From positions 97,266 to 161,265 of IMG/VR virus record IMGVR_UViG_3300030419_004857: a DNA stretch of 64,000 nucleotides. One strand, given 5' to 3'. Shown in pieces: positions 42,700 to 51,198 of the stretch (position 1 is the first letter of the stretch; the number at the start of each line of letters is the position of its first letter). The position numbers were made by a program, and so were the translations under genes. Source of the DNA: a virus. The notes under the pieces were generated by a model. The model was not told the origin of the DNA. It ran no database searches and saw nothing but the letters and a program-made list of their open reading frames with translations.

Positions 42700-43654
42700 G
42701 AAGTTCGCCTTGTGTTGATAGACTGCATTGAATTGCTCTTCCCAACAAAGCGTCCTTCGCATCTTCCTTATTACCTTCGGCCCAATACTTTAGAGCATTG
42801 TGTTGTAATTCTCTCCCAAATGAGAACGACATATACCAAGGTAAATCATTTTCATTATTAATAGCATTAAGATTTTCCACCGCAACTCCATCATCCTGTC
42901 CACCACTAAGAAAAGCAATTATCGGAACGGCAGATGGAACTGTTCGCTTGAACGACCTCACAGTAAATTCCGCAGTAACGCTTGGATCATTCTTTATACC
43001 TGAAGCATACCCATTTAGAATCATGTTAGGTTTAAGTATCATATATTCCAACTTAACCTTTTCATAGAACATGGCATCAAATACATGATGCAACACTCTT
43101 TCAGTTACATCGGCAGCTTCATCTATACAATGAAATCCATCCATTATGATTTCTGGTTCGACAATAGGGACAACACCTTCAAGCTGGCACTTTTTAGCAT
43201 ACCTAGCAAGGTTCCAAGCGTTAGCGAGAATACAAGAACCACTATCATCAACATTAATAATAGCACGCCACTTGGCGAATTCGGCCCCCAAGTCTTTATA
43301 GAGGCTGAGTCTTTCTGTAAGTCCATCCAGCCCCTCCGTTAGTTTACATCCTACGCCATATGGTTTAGCCCCCGTGTCAACTTTAATACCCAGCGTAATC
43401 CCCTTTTCCCTTAAAGGTTGTACGGTGGGTTCACCATCCATAATATGTTTTAAGGTTTCCTCATACAAGATAACACCACTAATATAGTCCTCTAGAGCTT
43501 CTGTGGAAAACAGCGTGTGCCTATAATTATGCCTAGTTCCCGGCGTGGAGTCTACACCAACGGAATCAAACCTTTTTTTGATTGTTGGGCTACTCTCATC
43601 TGCTGCCAGAATACCCTTTCCATTCACGCTGAGTTTTTCAATGATGTCTTGCAT
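42680..43654 (-). CDS. Class I fructose-bisphosphate aldolase
   Basis: 324 residues. Near-classical eukaryotic-type class I sequence: GKGILAADESSPTIKKRF, the Schiff-base lysine in EYMILKPNMILNG near residue 205, and SGGQDDG in the phosphate site. It cleaves fructose-1,6-bisphosphate to DHAP and GAP and needs no metal. Eukaryotic aldolase A is about 363 residues; bacterial class I members are similar in length to this one. Viral class I aldolase is unusual. A terminator lies just upstream. Confidence 0.9.
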   Translation of the reverse strand: MQDIIEKLSVNGKGILAADESSPTIKKRFDSVGVDSTPGTRHNYRHTLFSTEALEDYISGVILYEETLKHIMDGEPTVQPLREKGITLGIKVDTGAKPYGVGCKLTEGLDGLTERLSLYKDLGAEFAKWRAIINVDDSGSCILANAWNLARYAKKCQLEGVVPIVEPEIIMDGFHCIDEAADVTERVLHHVFDAMFYEKVKLEYMILKPNMILNGYASGIKNDPSVTAEFTVRSFKRTVPSAVPIIAFLSGGQDDGVAVENLNAINNENDLPWYMSFSFGRELQHNALKYWAEGNKEDAKDALLGRAIQCSLSTQGELHGTVNI

Positions 43655-43679
43655 TTTTATTTAATCCGTTGAAAATAAT

Positions 43680-43723
43680 GGCCGACAACACCAGTAGTTT
43701 GTGGACTACTGATGCTGTCAGCC
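43680..43723 (-). terminator. Long inverted repeat, probable terminator
   Basis: An imperfect 18-bp stem (GGCTGACAGCATCAGTAGT against its near complement) with a 6-base loop follows the 43750-44055 gene on the minus strand. There is no clean T-run, so it may be a processing or stabilising hairpin. Confidence 0.6.
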
Positions 43724-43749
43724 AACAGGTAGAACGCTAGCCTCCGTTT

Positions 43750-44055
43750 CTAGACCTCAAGAACCTGACGAATCTTACCCCTAAGAACTTGGTAGTTTCC
43801 ACGATTTGAAGAAGCCGTAGTAGCTCCAACAATACTATCCTTAAGAGAAGTAGTCACACCCAGCTTCTTTGCAGCTTGAGTAGTGGTTCCATTACCGAGT
43901 CCCGATGAACGACAAACGGCAGTAAGAGGATTAAACTTCTTTCCACGAGTCTTGCCATTTTTGGCAGTACCAACAATCTTCTTTCCCTCTACTGTCCATG
44001 TGTAGGCAGTAGTTGTCTTATTAAGGGCCATCAAAAATTGTGTCTCAGTCATCAT
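43750..44055 (-). CDS. Hypothetical protein
   Basis: 101 residues, Lys/Thr/Gly-rich, few acidic residues. Starts METQFLMALNKTTTAYTW-like (Met-Met start). Basic composition suggests nucleic-acid or virion association. Preceded by a GGAGGAAAG site. It overlaps the coiled-coil protein by 11 bases. Confidence 0.6.
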   Translation of the reverse strand: MMTETQFLMALNKTTTAYTWTVEGKKIVGTAKNGKTRGKKFNPLTAVCRSSGLGNGTTTQAAKKLGVTTSLKDSIVGATTASSNRGNYQVLRGKIRQVLEV

Positions 44056-44197
44056 TACTTTCCTCCGGGTTATTTCCTAGTTCTTTTTCGCAATCAGCGA
44101 TATGGGCTTGCAGAGTAGCTACTTGCTTCTCTAATTCCAAGACCTTTTGTTTGCAATGCTCAATATAAGCATTAGCCATCTCTTCTTTACTCGGCAT
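44045..44197 (-). CDS. Small coiled-coil protein
   Basis: 50 residues from ATG 44197, with an excellent ribosome-binding site AGGAGG 8 bases upstream. Heptad-type sequence YIEHCKQKVLELEKQVATLQ predicts a coiled coil. Overlaps the next gene by 11 bases. Confidence 0.7.
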   Translation of the reverse strand: MPSKEEMANAYIEHCKQKVLELEKQVATLQAHIADCEKELGNNPEESNDD

Positions 44198-44225
44198 CAC
44201 GTTCCTCCTTTACCTGTTTACTTAG

Positions 44226-44543
44226 TTAATATTTCTTAACAATTTTAGGATTAGCAGATAGGCGGTTGTTTTTACCTACCGTAACAAAAAAAGAGTCTGT
44301 TATCTTAAAGCCGGGAACAACCTTGTCAGTGCTATTGTAGAATTTGCACCATACATTTACTCGCCAGTAGTTATCCCACAGATGGTTTGCATCAACTCTA
44401 AAAAAGCCTTTTGGTTTCCCTAGTCTTGATATAATCTTTTTCTTTATCTGCTCCTCTAGTTCAGAGTTATCTCCTTTTGAGCTTGGTACATCCTGATGCA
44501 TTGAGTTCACACTTTTTTCAAGAACTTGAGTTTGCACATTCAT
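44226..44543 (-). CDS. Hypothetical protein
   Basis: 105 residues, Lys-rich, with IIKRLGKPKGFFRVDANHLW-like basic and aromatic content. The N-terminal 30 residues are polar. It is transcribed from a recognisable promoter at 44598-44626. Unknown function. Confidence 0.65.
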   Translation of the reverse strand: MNVQTQVLEKSVNSMHQDVPSSKGDNSELEEQIKKKIISRLGKPKGFFRVDANHLWDNYWRVNVWCKFYNSTDKVVPGFKITDSFFVTVGKNNRLSANPKIVKKY

Positions 44544-44597
44544 TCTCTCTTTCCCAAATAAACAATCCTGTTTTAGAGACTATCCCGCTCTATCACA

Positions 44598-44626
44598 ATG
44601 ATACGCTTTTGATGGGAAAATGTCAA
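44598..44626 (-). promoter_or_regulatory. Sigma70-type promoter
   Basis: Minus strand TTGACA (44621-44626), 17-base spacer, TATCAT (44598-44603). It would drive the gene ending at 44226 and genes beyond it. Confidence 0.75.
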
Positions 44627-44643
44627 CACTTTTTTAATTTTTT

Positions 44644-44859
44644 TTATTCTGCAAAAGACTCTTCCTCGGTAGAAATAACATTAAATGAGTCCTTAACGTA
44701 TCTACTATCATTCACGCCTCCTTCTGGAATGTCTATATCTGATATTAGATCCTCCAGAAGATAGTCTTCACTATAAAGATTTTCATCTTCATCTGTTTCT
44801 TCTGGAACTAAAACAGTACAGTCGTAGCTCACGGTGTATCGAACCTTATAAGTCCTCAT
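44644..44859 (-). CDS. Small acidic protein
   Basis: 71 residues, acidic (EETDEDENLYSEDYLLEDLI), probably beta-rich at the N-terminus (YKVRYTVSYDCTVLVPEE). The ATG overlaps the stop of the upstream gene (ATGA), supporting it. Acidic phage proteins often mimic DNA or bind host proteins. Confidence 0.65.
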   Translation of the reverse strand: MRTYKVRYTVSYDCTVLVPEETDEDENLYSEDYLLEDLISDIDIPEGGVNDSRYVKDSFNVISTEEESFAE

Positions 44860-45023
44860 AGATTATACTCCCAGATCAACCAGCCAATACCAAGACCTAC
44901 ACCGAGTATGAGAAGATTGTAAAAACTTATAGTTAACATATCAAGTATATCATATCTTCTAAACTTTGGCTCCACTTTAAGTTCTCCCGTCTCTTTAGTA
45001 AGTATCTTGTTTTTATCCACCAC
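44856..45023 (-). CDS. Small single-TM protein (GTG start)
   Basis: 55 residues starting at GTG 45023 (or 45020), with AGAGGAG upstream. Polar N-terminus, then a hydrophobic helix ISFYNLLILGVGLGIGWLIW. Stop overlaps the next start as ATGA. Topology suggests membrane anchoring with a cytoplasmic N-terminus. Confidence 0.6.
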   Translation of the reverse strand: MVDKNKILTKETGELKVEPKFRRYDILDMLTISFYNLLILGVGLGIGWLIWEYNL

Positions 45024-45025
45024 GT

Positions 45026-45262
45026 CTACTCCTCTAGCTTATACAGATTTAAGAAGCGCTTAAAATATATCGCATTAGCTATGTTAATAATCTTGTTATA
45101 TTCTTCTGTTGATAGTGTAATGCTGGAGTGAGTTAGAACTTCAGAGCCATCAAAGATGGATTGAGTTACCGTCAGGCTGGCATCATCCATATCAAAAAAG
45201 GCCACTGTCTCAGTTTCCCTATTGGTTTTCTTAGACTTGTCTTTTTCATCGTATATAATCAT
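45026..45262 (-). CDS. Small hypothetical protein, paralogue of 42496-42699
   Basis: 78 residues from ATG 45262, overlapping the GMP-reductase stop (TAATG). Mixed charge, with TETVAFFDMDDASLTVTQSI and SSITLSTEEYNKIINIANAI. Clear similarity in the last part to the 42.5-kb protein. Unknown function. Confidence 0.65.
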   Translation of the reverse strand: MIIYDEKDKSKKTNRETETVAFFDMDDASLTVTQSIFDGSEVLTHSSITLSTEEYNKIINIANAIYFKRFLNLYKLEE

Positions 45263-46305
45263 TAGTAGTGAACCCTTCCAACTCTTACGAAAGTTGCGCA
45301 TTTTGGAAAGTCTTTTAGATTTCTTGCACCTACATAAGCACAGGCGCTTCTTAAGCCTCCTGTAATTTGTTGGACAATATTAGAGACCGGTCCTTTATAA
45401 TCTACAAACATGGACTTACCTTCTGATGTTCTATAATTTCCTACGCCACCATTGTGTGCATCCATAGCATCTTCGCTAGACATTCCATAAAACTTTAAAG
45501 ACTTATTTTCTCCTTCATATTCCCATTTGCCTTCACATTCCTCGGTCCCGGCAAACATGCTTCCAAGCATAACAAAATCGGCCCCAGCGGCAAAAGCCTT
45601 AACGACATCGCCAGATGTCCTGCATCCGCCATCTGCACAGATATGACCGTTTAGACCATGAGCCGCATCCGCACATTCTATAATAGCTGACAACTGAGGA
45701 TAACCGCAACCTGTTACCATTCTAGTTGTGCATACACTACCCGGCCCGATACCAATTTTAACTATGTCGGCCCCACCACTGATTAGTAGTTCGCTTACCA
45801 TCTCTGGCGTACACACGTTTCCAGCCATAATTACAGACTCTGGAAACATCTCTCTAATACGTTTAACGTGATCTACAAAAACTTTTTGATAGCCGTTTGC
45901 CACATCAATACATATTTTATGTATGCCAAGACCCTCTTCCTCTATATCTGGAAGTTGATCATCAACCTCTAGCAGTTTATCAACCTCTTCTTCTTTTATA
46001 CCCAAAGTGTAGAATGTATTTCGTCTGGGGTGAAAAGTAAAGTAGTCTACTAAATCGTCTACCTCGTAGAATTTATGAAGACAGGTTTGCATTCCGTAGT
46101 CATGTAGGCTGTCAGACATTTCCATAGTGCCTACAGTGTCCATGTTAGCGGCAACAATAGGAACAACAAGCTCTTTTACTGGCACATGAAGATAGTGATA
46201 TTCTTTTCGGATATCCACTCTAGACCTACTGGTAAGAGTAGACCTTTTCGGCCTGATAAGAACATCATCAAAATCCAGCTTAATTCCGTCCGCTATGATA
46301 ACCAT
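45262..46305 (-). CDS. guaC: GMP reductase
   Basis: 347 residues. LDFDDVLIRPKRSTLTSRS at the N-terminus, GIGPGSVCTTRMVTGCGYPQ with the catalytic Cys, KFYGMSS and GGLRSACAYVGA. The lack of CBS domains and the sequence favour GMP reductase over IMP dehydrogenase. It converts GMP to IMP, recycling purines toward adenine nucleotides. It lies in a tight run with the small zinc-metalloprotease-like gene. Confidence 0.9.
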   Translation of the reverse strand: MVIIADGIKLDFDDVLIRPKRSTLTSRSRVDIRKEYHYLHVPVKELVVPIVAANMDTVGTMEMSDSLHDYGMQTCLHKFYEVDDLVDYFTFHPRRNTFYTLGIKEEEVDKLLEVDDQLPDIEEEGLGIHKICIDVANGYQKVFVDHVKRIREMFPESVIMAGNVCTPEMVSELLISGGADIVKIGIGPGSVCTTRMVTGCGYPQLSAIIECADAAHGLNGHICADGGCRTSGDVVKAFAAGADFVMLGSMFAGTEECEGKWEYEGENKSLKFYGMSSEDAMDAHNGGVGNYRTSEGKSMFVDYKGPVSNIVQQITGGLRSACAYVGARNLKDFPKCATFVRVGRVHY

Positions 46306-46308
46306 TCT

Positions 46309-46566
46309 TTATTTCCTCCAACCTAATCTCCAAAGCACGGTAGCAATTTCACTTGCCGTCTGTTCAACCCATTCTTCATCCTTCCACCAGTCAGCAGCGT
46401 GAAGTAGTTCATGTAATAGTGTATCTAGCTCCTCTTTACCTTCTATATCCTTAGATATTTTTATCTTCTTTTCGGGTATATGTGGGGCGTCACATTTTCC
46501 TAAATATTTTCCCTTCATTTTGGAAAAGATTAAGTCCCAATACTTTCCGCCTACTTTTATTCTCAT
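46309..46566 (-). CDS. Small HExxH metalloprotease-like protein
   Basis: 85 residues. LDTLLHELLHAADWW holds an HELLH motif with a following Glu-containing stretch (EEWVEQTASEIATVL). Zinc metallopeptidase or SprT-type fragment; too short for most known families, so a minimal domain. It overlaps the acyl-CoA dehydrogenase by 4 bases. Confidence 0.65.
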   Translation of the reverse strand: MRIKVGGKYWDLIFSKMKGKYLGKCDAPHIPEKKIKISKDIEGKEELDTLLHELLHAADWWKDEEWVEQTASEIATVLWRLGWRK

Positions 46567-48422
46567 ACTTGTTCATCGTATCTCATAAGTATAGAATCAT
46601 ATGCGTTTCCATTCTGGGGATTTGCTAGAGTTTTACCAAGAGATACGCTCTTTCTAATTTGAAGATCCGTTGGGTGACTGCCTGTTATTTTATTTTTTAG
46701 GTTCTCGCAAGATACATCCGCTATAGCGGCCATTAGTGGGTCTGCTTTAGCAAAGGTATAGCAGACTGTAACCATCATAGTCACTAAATGTTGTATTCTT
46801 CGAGAAAGAATAGACATTCTGCATTGCTTATCCGCTAATCCTAGTTGGTATTTACGCATAAGACCGCTAATTTCTAAAGCGGATCGTTGAAGACCTCGAA
46901 TGGCATAGTTCGCGTGATCTATTATATTACTATTGAATCCTATTGGACGAATTCCCCTCTTGGGAAGGATGGTTTCTTTGATTAGCCACTCGGCATAGGG
47001 CGTGAATGTTTTATAGTTCTTTATTATATCTATAGGGCTTAAACTCTTCTTACCTAGACCGGACATTAACTTTCCAACAGGTTCAAAGAAGGTGGAGCCA
47101 TGATCTTTTACCAGACTTTTGAAAAAGGCCATATTTAACATATCGCCCTCGCCCTCATAAATTAGCGGGGCAAGAACATCGTGAATGTTGTCACCTACTA
47201 CATGACCACCCAAAAAGGATCTTCCGCCATGAGTTTTCATGCAAAGGTCTATAGCCGCTTCTTTCTGACACTCAGACCCAAAAGTTTTGGCTATAATACA
47301 TTCTAATTCTCCTCTGTAACCTTTGTCAATAAGACCTGAACACCAAGCAACAAGGGCATCTGAGGATAGTATATATCCAGCTAGCCTAGCGATACGCTCC
47401 TGCACTAACTCTCTGTTCTTAATCGACTGCCCATATGTTGATCTGTAGCTTGCCCAAGGTATCATAGATTCTAACATTGTCTTCATGCAGCCTGACGCAT
47501 TAGCACACAAAGAAATTCTACCTAAGTTTAACCCATGATATGCTACAGTCAAACCATCGCCCCTGTCCAACTCTATTAAGTTTTCTTTAGGGACTCTATG
47601 ATTCGTAAAGATTAGTGAATTGTTATTTAATCTTCTAAGAGCATGAATTTTATAGTGTCCAATTCTAAAAGTGTCAGTATCGCCGTCAGGGATTTCTACC
47701 AATAGAACTTGTGGCTTATTGTTTATTTGGCATACAACAGAAACAAGTCCTCCATAGTGGACGTTTGTGATAAATAGCTTTGTTCCATTCAGGATGTAAT
47801 GATCCCCATCCAATTTAGCATATGTTTTCAACGCTGTCAAGTCTGATCCTGCACATGGTTCGGTTAAAGCAAAAGCAGAAAGAAAAGTTCCATCAGCAAG
47901 TCCCGGCAAATACTTTTCTTTTTGATATTCATTTCCAAATGTTCTAACGGGATCTACTGATCCTATGCAGCCGTGAATCGAACACATACCAGCCACGCTA
48001 GGTTCAATCCTAGCCATCTCTGTAAGAAAGGATGAAAACTCTGAAAATGATAGGGCTGGTTTATTTGGCAATGGAACCAGTAAGCCGTAATAGCCACTAT
48101 CAGATAATGCTTGAATCACCTCTTTGGTTAACTTATCTTCGGATGTATACATCGCATCATCTGACTGATATTTTTTTACAATATCAATACAGTTGTTGAG
48201 CATGGTAGAGTTCGGTCTGTGAAAATCAAACTCAAAGAATTCCCTAGTAGGGAACTCTCGGCTCCATACAGCTTTAAATGCTGGACTATTCTTGGTTTGA
48301 TGCTTATCATCAAACAGTTCCTCTACCTGATCGTCTGCTATATCTACCTTGCCTATACTGGTAGACTCTGCTGCGGTCTTACCGCTTAACTCCATAGCAG
48401 TTTCAGCAAAAGATTTACTCAT
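46563..48422 (-). CDS. Acyl-CoA dehydrogenase with C-terminal extension
   Basis: 619 residues. Core motifs: FALTEPCAGSDLTALKTYAK (FAD/substrate site), FITNVHYGG, and IYEGEGDMLNMAF with the catalytic Glu. A 100-residue N-terminal extension and a C-terminal domain of about 150 residues resemble longer FadE-type and VLCAD-type enzymes. It makes trans-2-enoyl-CoA from acyl-CoA with FAD, step one of beta-oxidation, passing electrons to ETF or the respiratory chain. It overlaps the metalloprotease-like gene by 4 bases. Confidence 0.9.
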   Translation of the reverse strand: MSKSFAETAMELSGKTAAESTSIGKVDIADDQVEELFDDKHQTKNSPAFKAVWSREFPTREFFEFDFHRPNSTMLNNCIDIVKKYQSDDAMYTSEDKLTKEVIQALSDSGYYGLLVPLPNKPALSFSEFSSFLTEMARIEPSVAGMCSIHGCIGSVDPVRTFGNEYQKEKYLPGLADGTFLSAFALTEPCAGSDLTALKTYAKLDGDHYILNGTKLFITNVHYGGLVSVVCQINNKPQVLLVEIPDGDTDTFRIGHYKIHALRRLNNNSLIFTNHRVPKENLIELDRGDGLTVAYHGLNLGRISLCANASGCMKTMLESMIPWASYRSTYGQSIKNRELVQERIARLAGYILSSDALVAWCSGLIDKGYRGELECIIAKTFGSECQKEAAIDLCMKTHGGRSFLGGHVVGDNIHDVLAPLIYEGEGDMLNMAFFKSLVKDHGSTFFEPVGKLMSGLGKKSLSPIDIIKNYKTFTPYAEWLIKETILPKRGIRPIGFNSNIIDHANYAIRGLQRSALEISGLMRKYQLGLADKQCRMSILSRRIQHLVTMMVTVCYTFAKADPLMAAIADVSCENLKNKITGSHPTDLQIRKSVSLGKTLANPQNGNAYDSILMRYDEQV

Positions 48423-48622
48423 TTTTCTCCTTCATCTTCCAACCAAGGAACTTTTTGACCATTGTGATCCACTTGAATAAAACCACACCCCTCACACAAA
48501 ACTGTGACTACAAGACCTTGTTCAACTTCTTCTTTTGTAAGAAGTCCAGCAAAATCACACTCGGCCTCATTAGTCTTACTACCAAACAAAAAATTACTAC
48601 AATCCAAACAGAAATCAGCCAT
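48419..48622 (-). CDS. Small cysteine-rich protein
   Basis: 67 residues. FCLDCSNF at the N-terminus and CEGCGFIQVDHNGQKVPW further on give a CxxC/CxxC pair likely to bind zinc. It overlaps the acyl-CoA dehydrogenase by 4 bases. Small conserved phage-type protein of unknown role. Confidence 0.65.
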   Translation of the reverse strand: MADFCLDCSNFLFGSKTNEAECDFAGLLTKEEVEQGLVVTVLCEGCGFIQVDHNGQKVPWLEDEGEK

Positions 48623-48624
48623 AA

Positions 48625-49245
48625 CTAGTCTCTCCTAGCTGTGAATACGAAAACATCCATGTAGTTTTCGTCGATTCCCTCAACATCTCTAGATATAGAA
48701 TTGCCGTCGTGCCATACTTCTCTATCATTAAATACAACAACTTCTCCCGGCTTCATTAACATACTCCAGACGGGATGCTCATCTTTATCGTCAAATACTA
48801 ACAGTTCGCCCCCGCACACATTGTGTCTGGCTATAGAAAATATACCAACAGCATCATACCCATCTTGATGTGGACCTTCTGGGGATAATTCAGCCATCAC
48901 AGAACTATGAGGAACCGTAACTCTCATTTGATGAACTTCCACGTTCTCCACGTCGAGATCGCCAGCCTGTCTAAATAGACCTAACATTTTTTTGAAGCAT
49001 TTGGTATTAACTACAGATTCTTGAATCGGCTCGAACTCTCTAGCTATATCCCCCTGATACTTATTATAGTCAGAGGATTGAGTAAATATACTTCCATCTA
49101 CAGGTGAGCCTAGAAAATCTATAACAGAATATCGTCTAAGTCTAAATTCACTATCTTTATGTCCCGTGTGTGGAAGATCATTAAATGATGACCTAACTTC
49201 ATCAACTAATTCGTCAGGTAGTCTATCTAAGATAAGTTTATGCAT
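48625..49245 (-). CDS. 2-oxoglutarate/Fe(II) dioxygenase (PF10014-like)
   Basis: 206 residues. PEGPHQDGYDAVGIFSIARHNVCGGELLVF carries the His-x-Asp metal pair, and VVVFNDREVWHDGN gives the second His and nearby Arg. The family includes amino-acid hydroxylases such as L-isoleucine dioxygenase. It would hydroxylate a free amino acid or similar substrate. Whether this links to the lysine cassette at 32-36 kb is not shown. Confidence 0.8.
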   Translation of the reverse strand: MHKLILDRLPDELVDEVRSSFNDLPHTGHKDSEFRLRRYSVIDFLGSPVDGSIFTQSSDYNKYQGDIAREFEPIQESVVNTKCFKKMLGLFRQAGDLDVENVEVHQMRVTVPHSSVMAELSPEGPHQDGYDAVGIFSIARHNVCGGELLVFDDKDEHPVWSMLMKPGEVVVFNDREVWHDGNSISRDVEGIDENYMDVFVFTARRD

Positions 49246-49249
49246 TTTT

Positions 49250-49456
49250 CTACTCCATTATACTGTCGTGATAGTAACACACCAGTTCCCACCCTCTAAG
49301 ATTTTTTAACTCTTTTTGAAATTTAGATATTCCTACTATAAACCTATGACTTACCCACTCTTTTCTTAGTTCGATTGGTAATGTAAGAAAAGAATTTATG
49401 CCTTTGGTTTTTCTCTGGAAAAGAGCATATACTACAACTATATCTTCTCTAGCCAT
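49250..49456 (-). CDS. Hypothetical protein
   Basis: 68 residues, basic, with a hydrophobic start (REDIVVVYALFQRK). Overlaps the next gene by 8 bases. Unknown function. Confidence 0.6.
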   Translation of the reverse strand: MAREDIVVVYALFQRKTKGINSFLTLPIELRKEWVSHRFIVGISKFQKELKNLRGWELVCYYHDSIME

Positions 49457-49736
49457 CTACCCCGTCGCTTGAAGGAATATCTATACCTAATTCTTCTATA
49501 CAATACTTATTAAGTGCTTCTCTTGCTTCTTTTTCTGTGTTGTATGGTCCGTAAGAATCCAACCAAATCTCATCCCAGAAATACCAACCTGCTTCTCTAT
49601 TTTCCGGTCTAGCATATTCAACATGGTCGTGAGGTATAAACTCTTTTAAGTTTAACTTTTCTCTAAACTCTTTCTTTTCCTCGTCACTTAATCTAATGTA
49701 TCTATACCAGCACTCTTTAGTTGCCTGACTGTTCAT
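49449..49736 (-). CDS. Small protein with GWYFW...GPY motif
   Basis: 95 residues. GWYFWDEIWLDSYGPYNTEK and EAREALNKYC parallel the protein at 53.6-53.8 kb (GWYYFYGGQLWGPYDSKEE). The shared element is an aromatic-rich strand followed by a short helix. Unknown function. Overlaps both neighbours by 8-20 bases. Confidence 0.6.
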   Translation of the reverse strand: MNSQATKECWYRYIRLSDEEKKEFREKLNLKEFIPHDHVEYARPENREAGWYFWDEIWLDSYGPYNTEKEAREALNKYCIEELGIDIPSSDGVDG

Positions 49737-50013
49737 GGGTCATCTCATTTATGTCTAATTGTTTTTCTAAAGATTTATACATAAGGTTGCATGATATTTT
49801 AGCAATAGCCACACACTCCTCTCTCCTCTCTAGATCATCCTCCCCCATATAATCGGCTACAGCTTCAATAAACGAATACAGTACAATAGCTAACGACGGA
49901 TTATCTTTTTCTAAAGCAGAGGCAAATTCCTCTAGACCAAACATTTCATGCTTAGCATAAACCTCGTCTATTATACTCTCTACAGTTATACCTTTAACGT
50001 ATGGTAATTTCAC
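49717..50013 (-). CDS. Hypothetical helical protein
   Basis: 98 residues, acidic, predicted mostly helical (DEVYAKHEMFGLEEFASALE, LYSFIEAVADYMGE). Overlaps the enoyl-CoA hydratase-like gene by 4 bases and the neighbour by 20. No family recognised. Confidence 0.6.
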   Translation of the reverse strand: MKLPYVKGITVESIIDEVYAKHEMFGLEEFASALEKDNPSLAIVLYSFIEAVADYMGEDDLERREECVAIAKISCNLMYKSLEKQLDINEMTHEQSGN

Positions 50014-50975
50014 CCTCTTTCTCCGTTAAGGAACTTCTGTACCAGTTCTCTGCATTCGTCGCTCCTGACCAGTGGAATAAAAGCCTTACGCTCCATTTCC
50101 AGTGACTCATGCCTATGCATCGTTCTAGTTTTCTTTAGCACCTCTAAGGCTTTATAAGGAGAGGGGTACTTATTAGGGTCGCCAAACATCTTCTTCTGCT
50201 TCTTTTTGATGCTATACTTAACAAGTGGATAAGTTATACTGGCTCGGAACCTACCCATGCTGGTGGGGTTGATTTTATCATTCCTAATTTGCCAGAGAAG
50301 AATATTATTATTACTGAGATCGTTAATAACTTTACGGGCAGTATTCATAGCTTCGCTGTACTCTACTATACTATCAACCAGACCAATTTTCAATGCCTCT
50401 TTTTGTTTTACATTCCTTCCCGTACAAATAAGTTCAATAGCCTTGGTGGGATCAATGATTCGAGGCAGTCTGGTAGTCCCTCCCCATGAAGGCAAAATGC
50501 CTAGCTTAACTTCTGGCAACGCCAGCTTGGTAAGTTGTAGGGTAGTGTACTCTGGATTTTCTGGAACAGGGTCTTTAACCAAAATCCTAGTGGTACAAGC
50601 TAGAGCTAATTCTAGCCCTCCACCCATCGTTGTTCCCTTGATTATCGAGCAGGTAGGTATAGGTAAGTCTTCAATTCGGTTGAGTACATCTTGTCCCTCA
50701 GTTAAGAACCCATTTATTGTTTCATCATCTGCATCGTGTGCTGTAACAAATATTTTAATGTTAGCACCAACTATAAATGTTGACTTGTTGCTGCTAAATA
50801 TAACACCTTTGTAATCCCCTTTTTCCGCTACACCAACAAGAACCTCTAATTCCTGAAGGGTTTGCGTGTCAAGAAAATTATATGGTCTTTTCATATGGTC
50901 AAAGACGATATGCATAATATCATTGTGTCTATACGCTTTAAAATTTTCTAATGTTTCGCCTTTAAGTAACATCAT
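50010..50975 (-). CDS. Enoyl-CoA hydratase/isomerase, equal to the N-terminal half of FadB/FadJ
   Basis: 321 residues. GANIKIFV is the oxyanion-hole loop; PTCSIIKGTTMGGGLELALAC and PEVKLGILPSWGGTTRLPRI match FadJ-type hydratases. After residue about 260, KYPSPYKALEVLKKTRT and ERKAFIPLVRSDECRELVQKF match the linker that in FadB/FadJ joins hydratase to dehydrogenase; here the protein ends. It hydrates trans-2-enoyl-CoA. It pairs functionally with 41235-42257. The start could be either of two adjacent ATGs. Confidence 0.9.
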   Translation of the reverse strand: MMLLKGETLENFKAYRHNDIMHIVFDHMKRPYNFLDTQTLQELEVLVGVAEKGDYKGVIFSSNKSTFIVGANIKIFVTAHDADDETINGFLTEGQDVLNRIEDLPIPTCSIIKGTTMGGGLELALACTTRILVKDPVPENPEYTTLQLTKLALPEVKLGILPSWGGTTRLPRIIDPTKAIELICTGRNVKQKEALKIGLVDSIVEYSEAMNTARKVINDLSNNNILLWQIRNDKINPTSMGRFRASITYPLVKYSIKKKQKKMFGDPNKYPSPYKALEVLKKTRTMHRHESLEMERKAFIPLVRSDECRELVQKFLNGERG

Positions 50976-51198
50976 CTTTATGTCCCCATTTATTCACTAT
51001 GCGTTTTGCCATAGCTTTTGTATCGTACCACTCTAGCATATTGTTGAGTCTATATGATACGTCGGCCATCTCATCTTGAATTTTATTGTGGCGATCCTGC
51101 CAAGGCTTATTAGATTGTTTGATTAGTTCTCCAGCTAATTCTATTAGTTCTTCGGCTAACTTTTTAGCATCATGTTTCCAATCTTCATTATTATGCAT
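50962..51198 (-). CDS. MazG-like protein
   Basis: 78 residues from ATG 51198, which follows the upstream stop with a short overlap; an ATG at 51213 is also possible. AEELIELAGELIKQSN and IQDEMADVSYRLNNM carry the ExxE...ExxD metal-binding pattern of MazG-type nucleotide pyrophosphohydrolases, in a minimal one-domain form. It may clean up non-canonical nucleotides. Confidence 0.65.
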   Translation of the reverse strand: MHNNEDWKHDAKKLAEELIELAGELIKQSNKPWQDRHNKIQDEMADVSYRLNNMLEWYDTKAMAKRIVNKWGHKDDVT

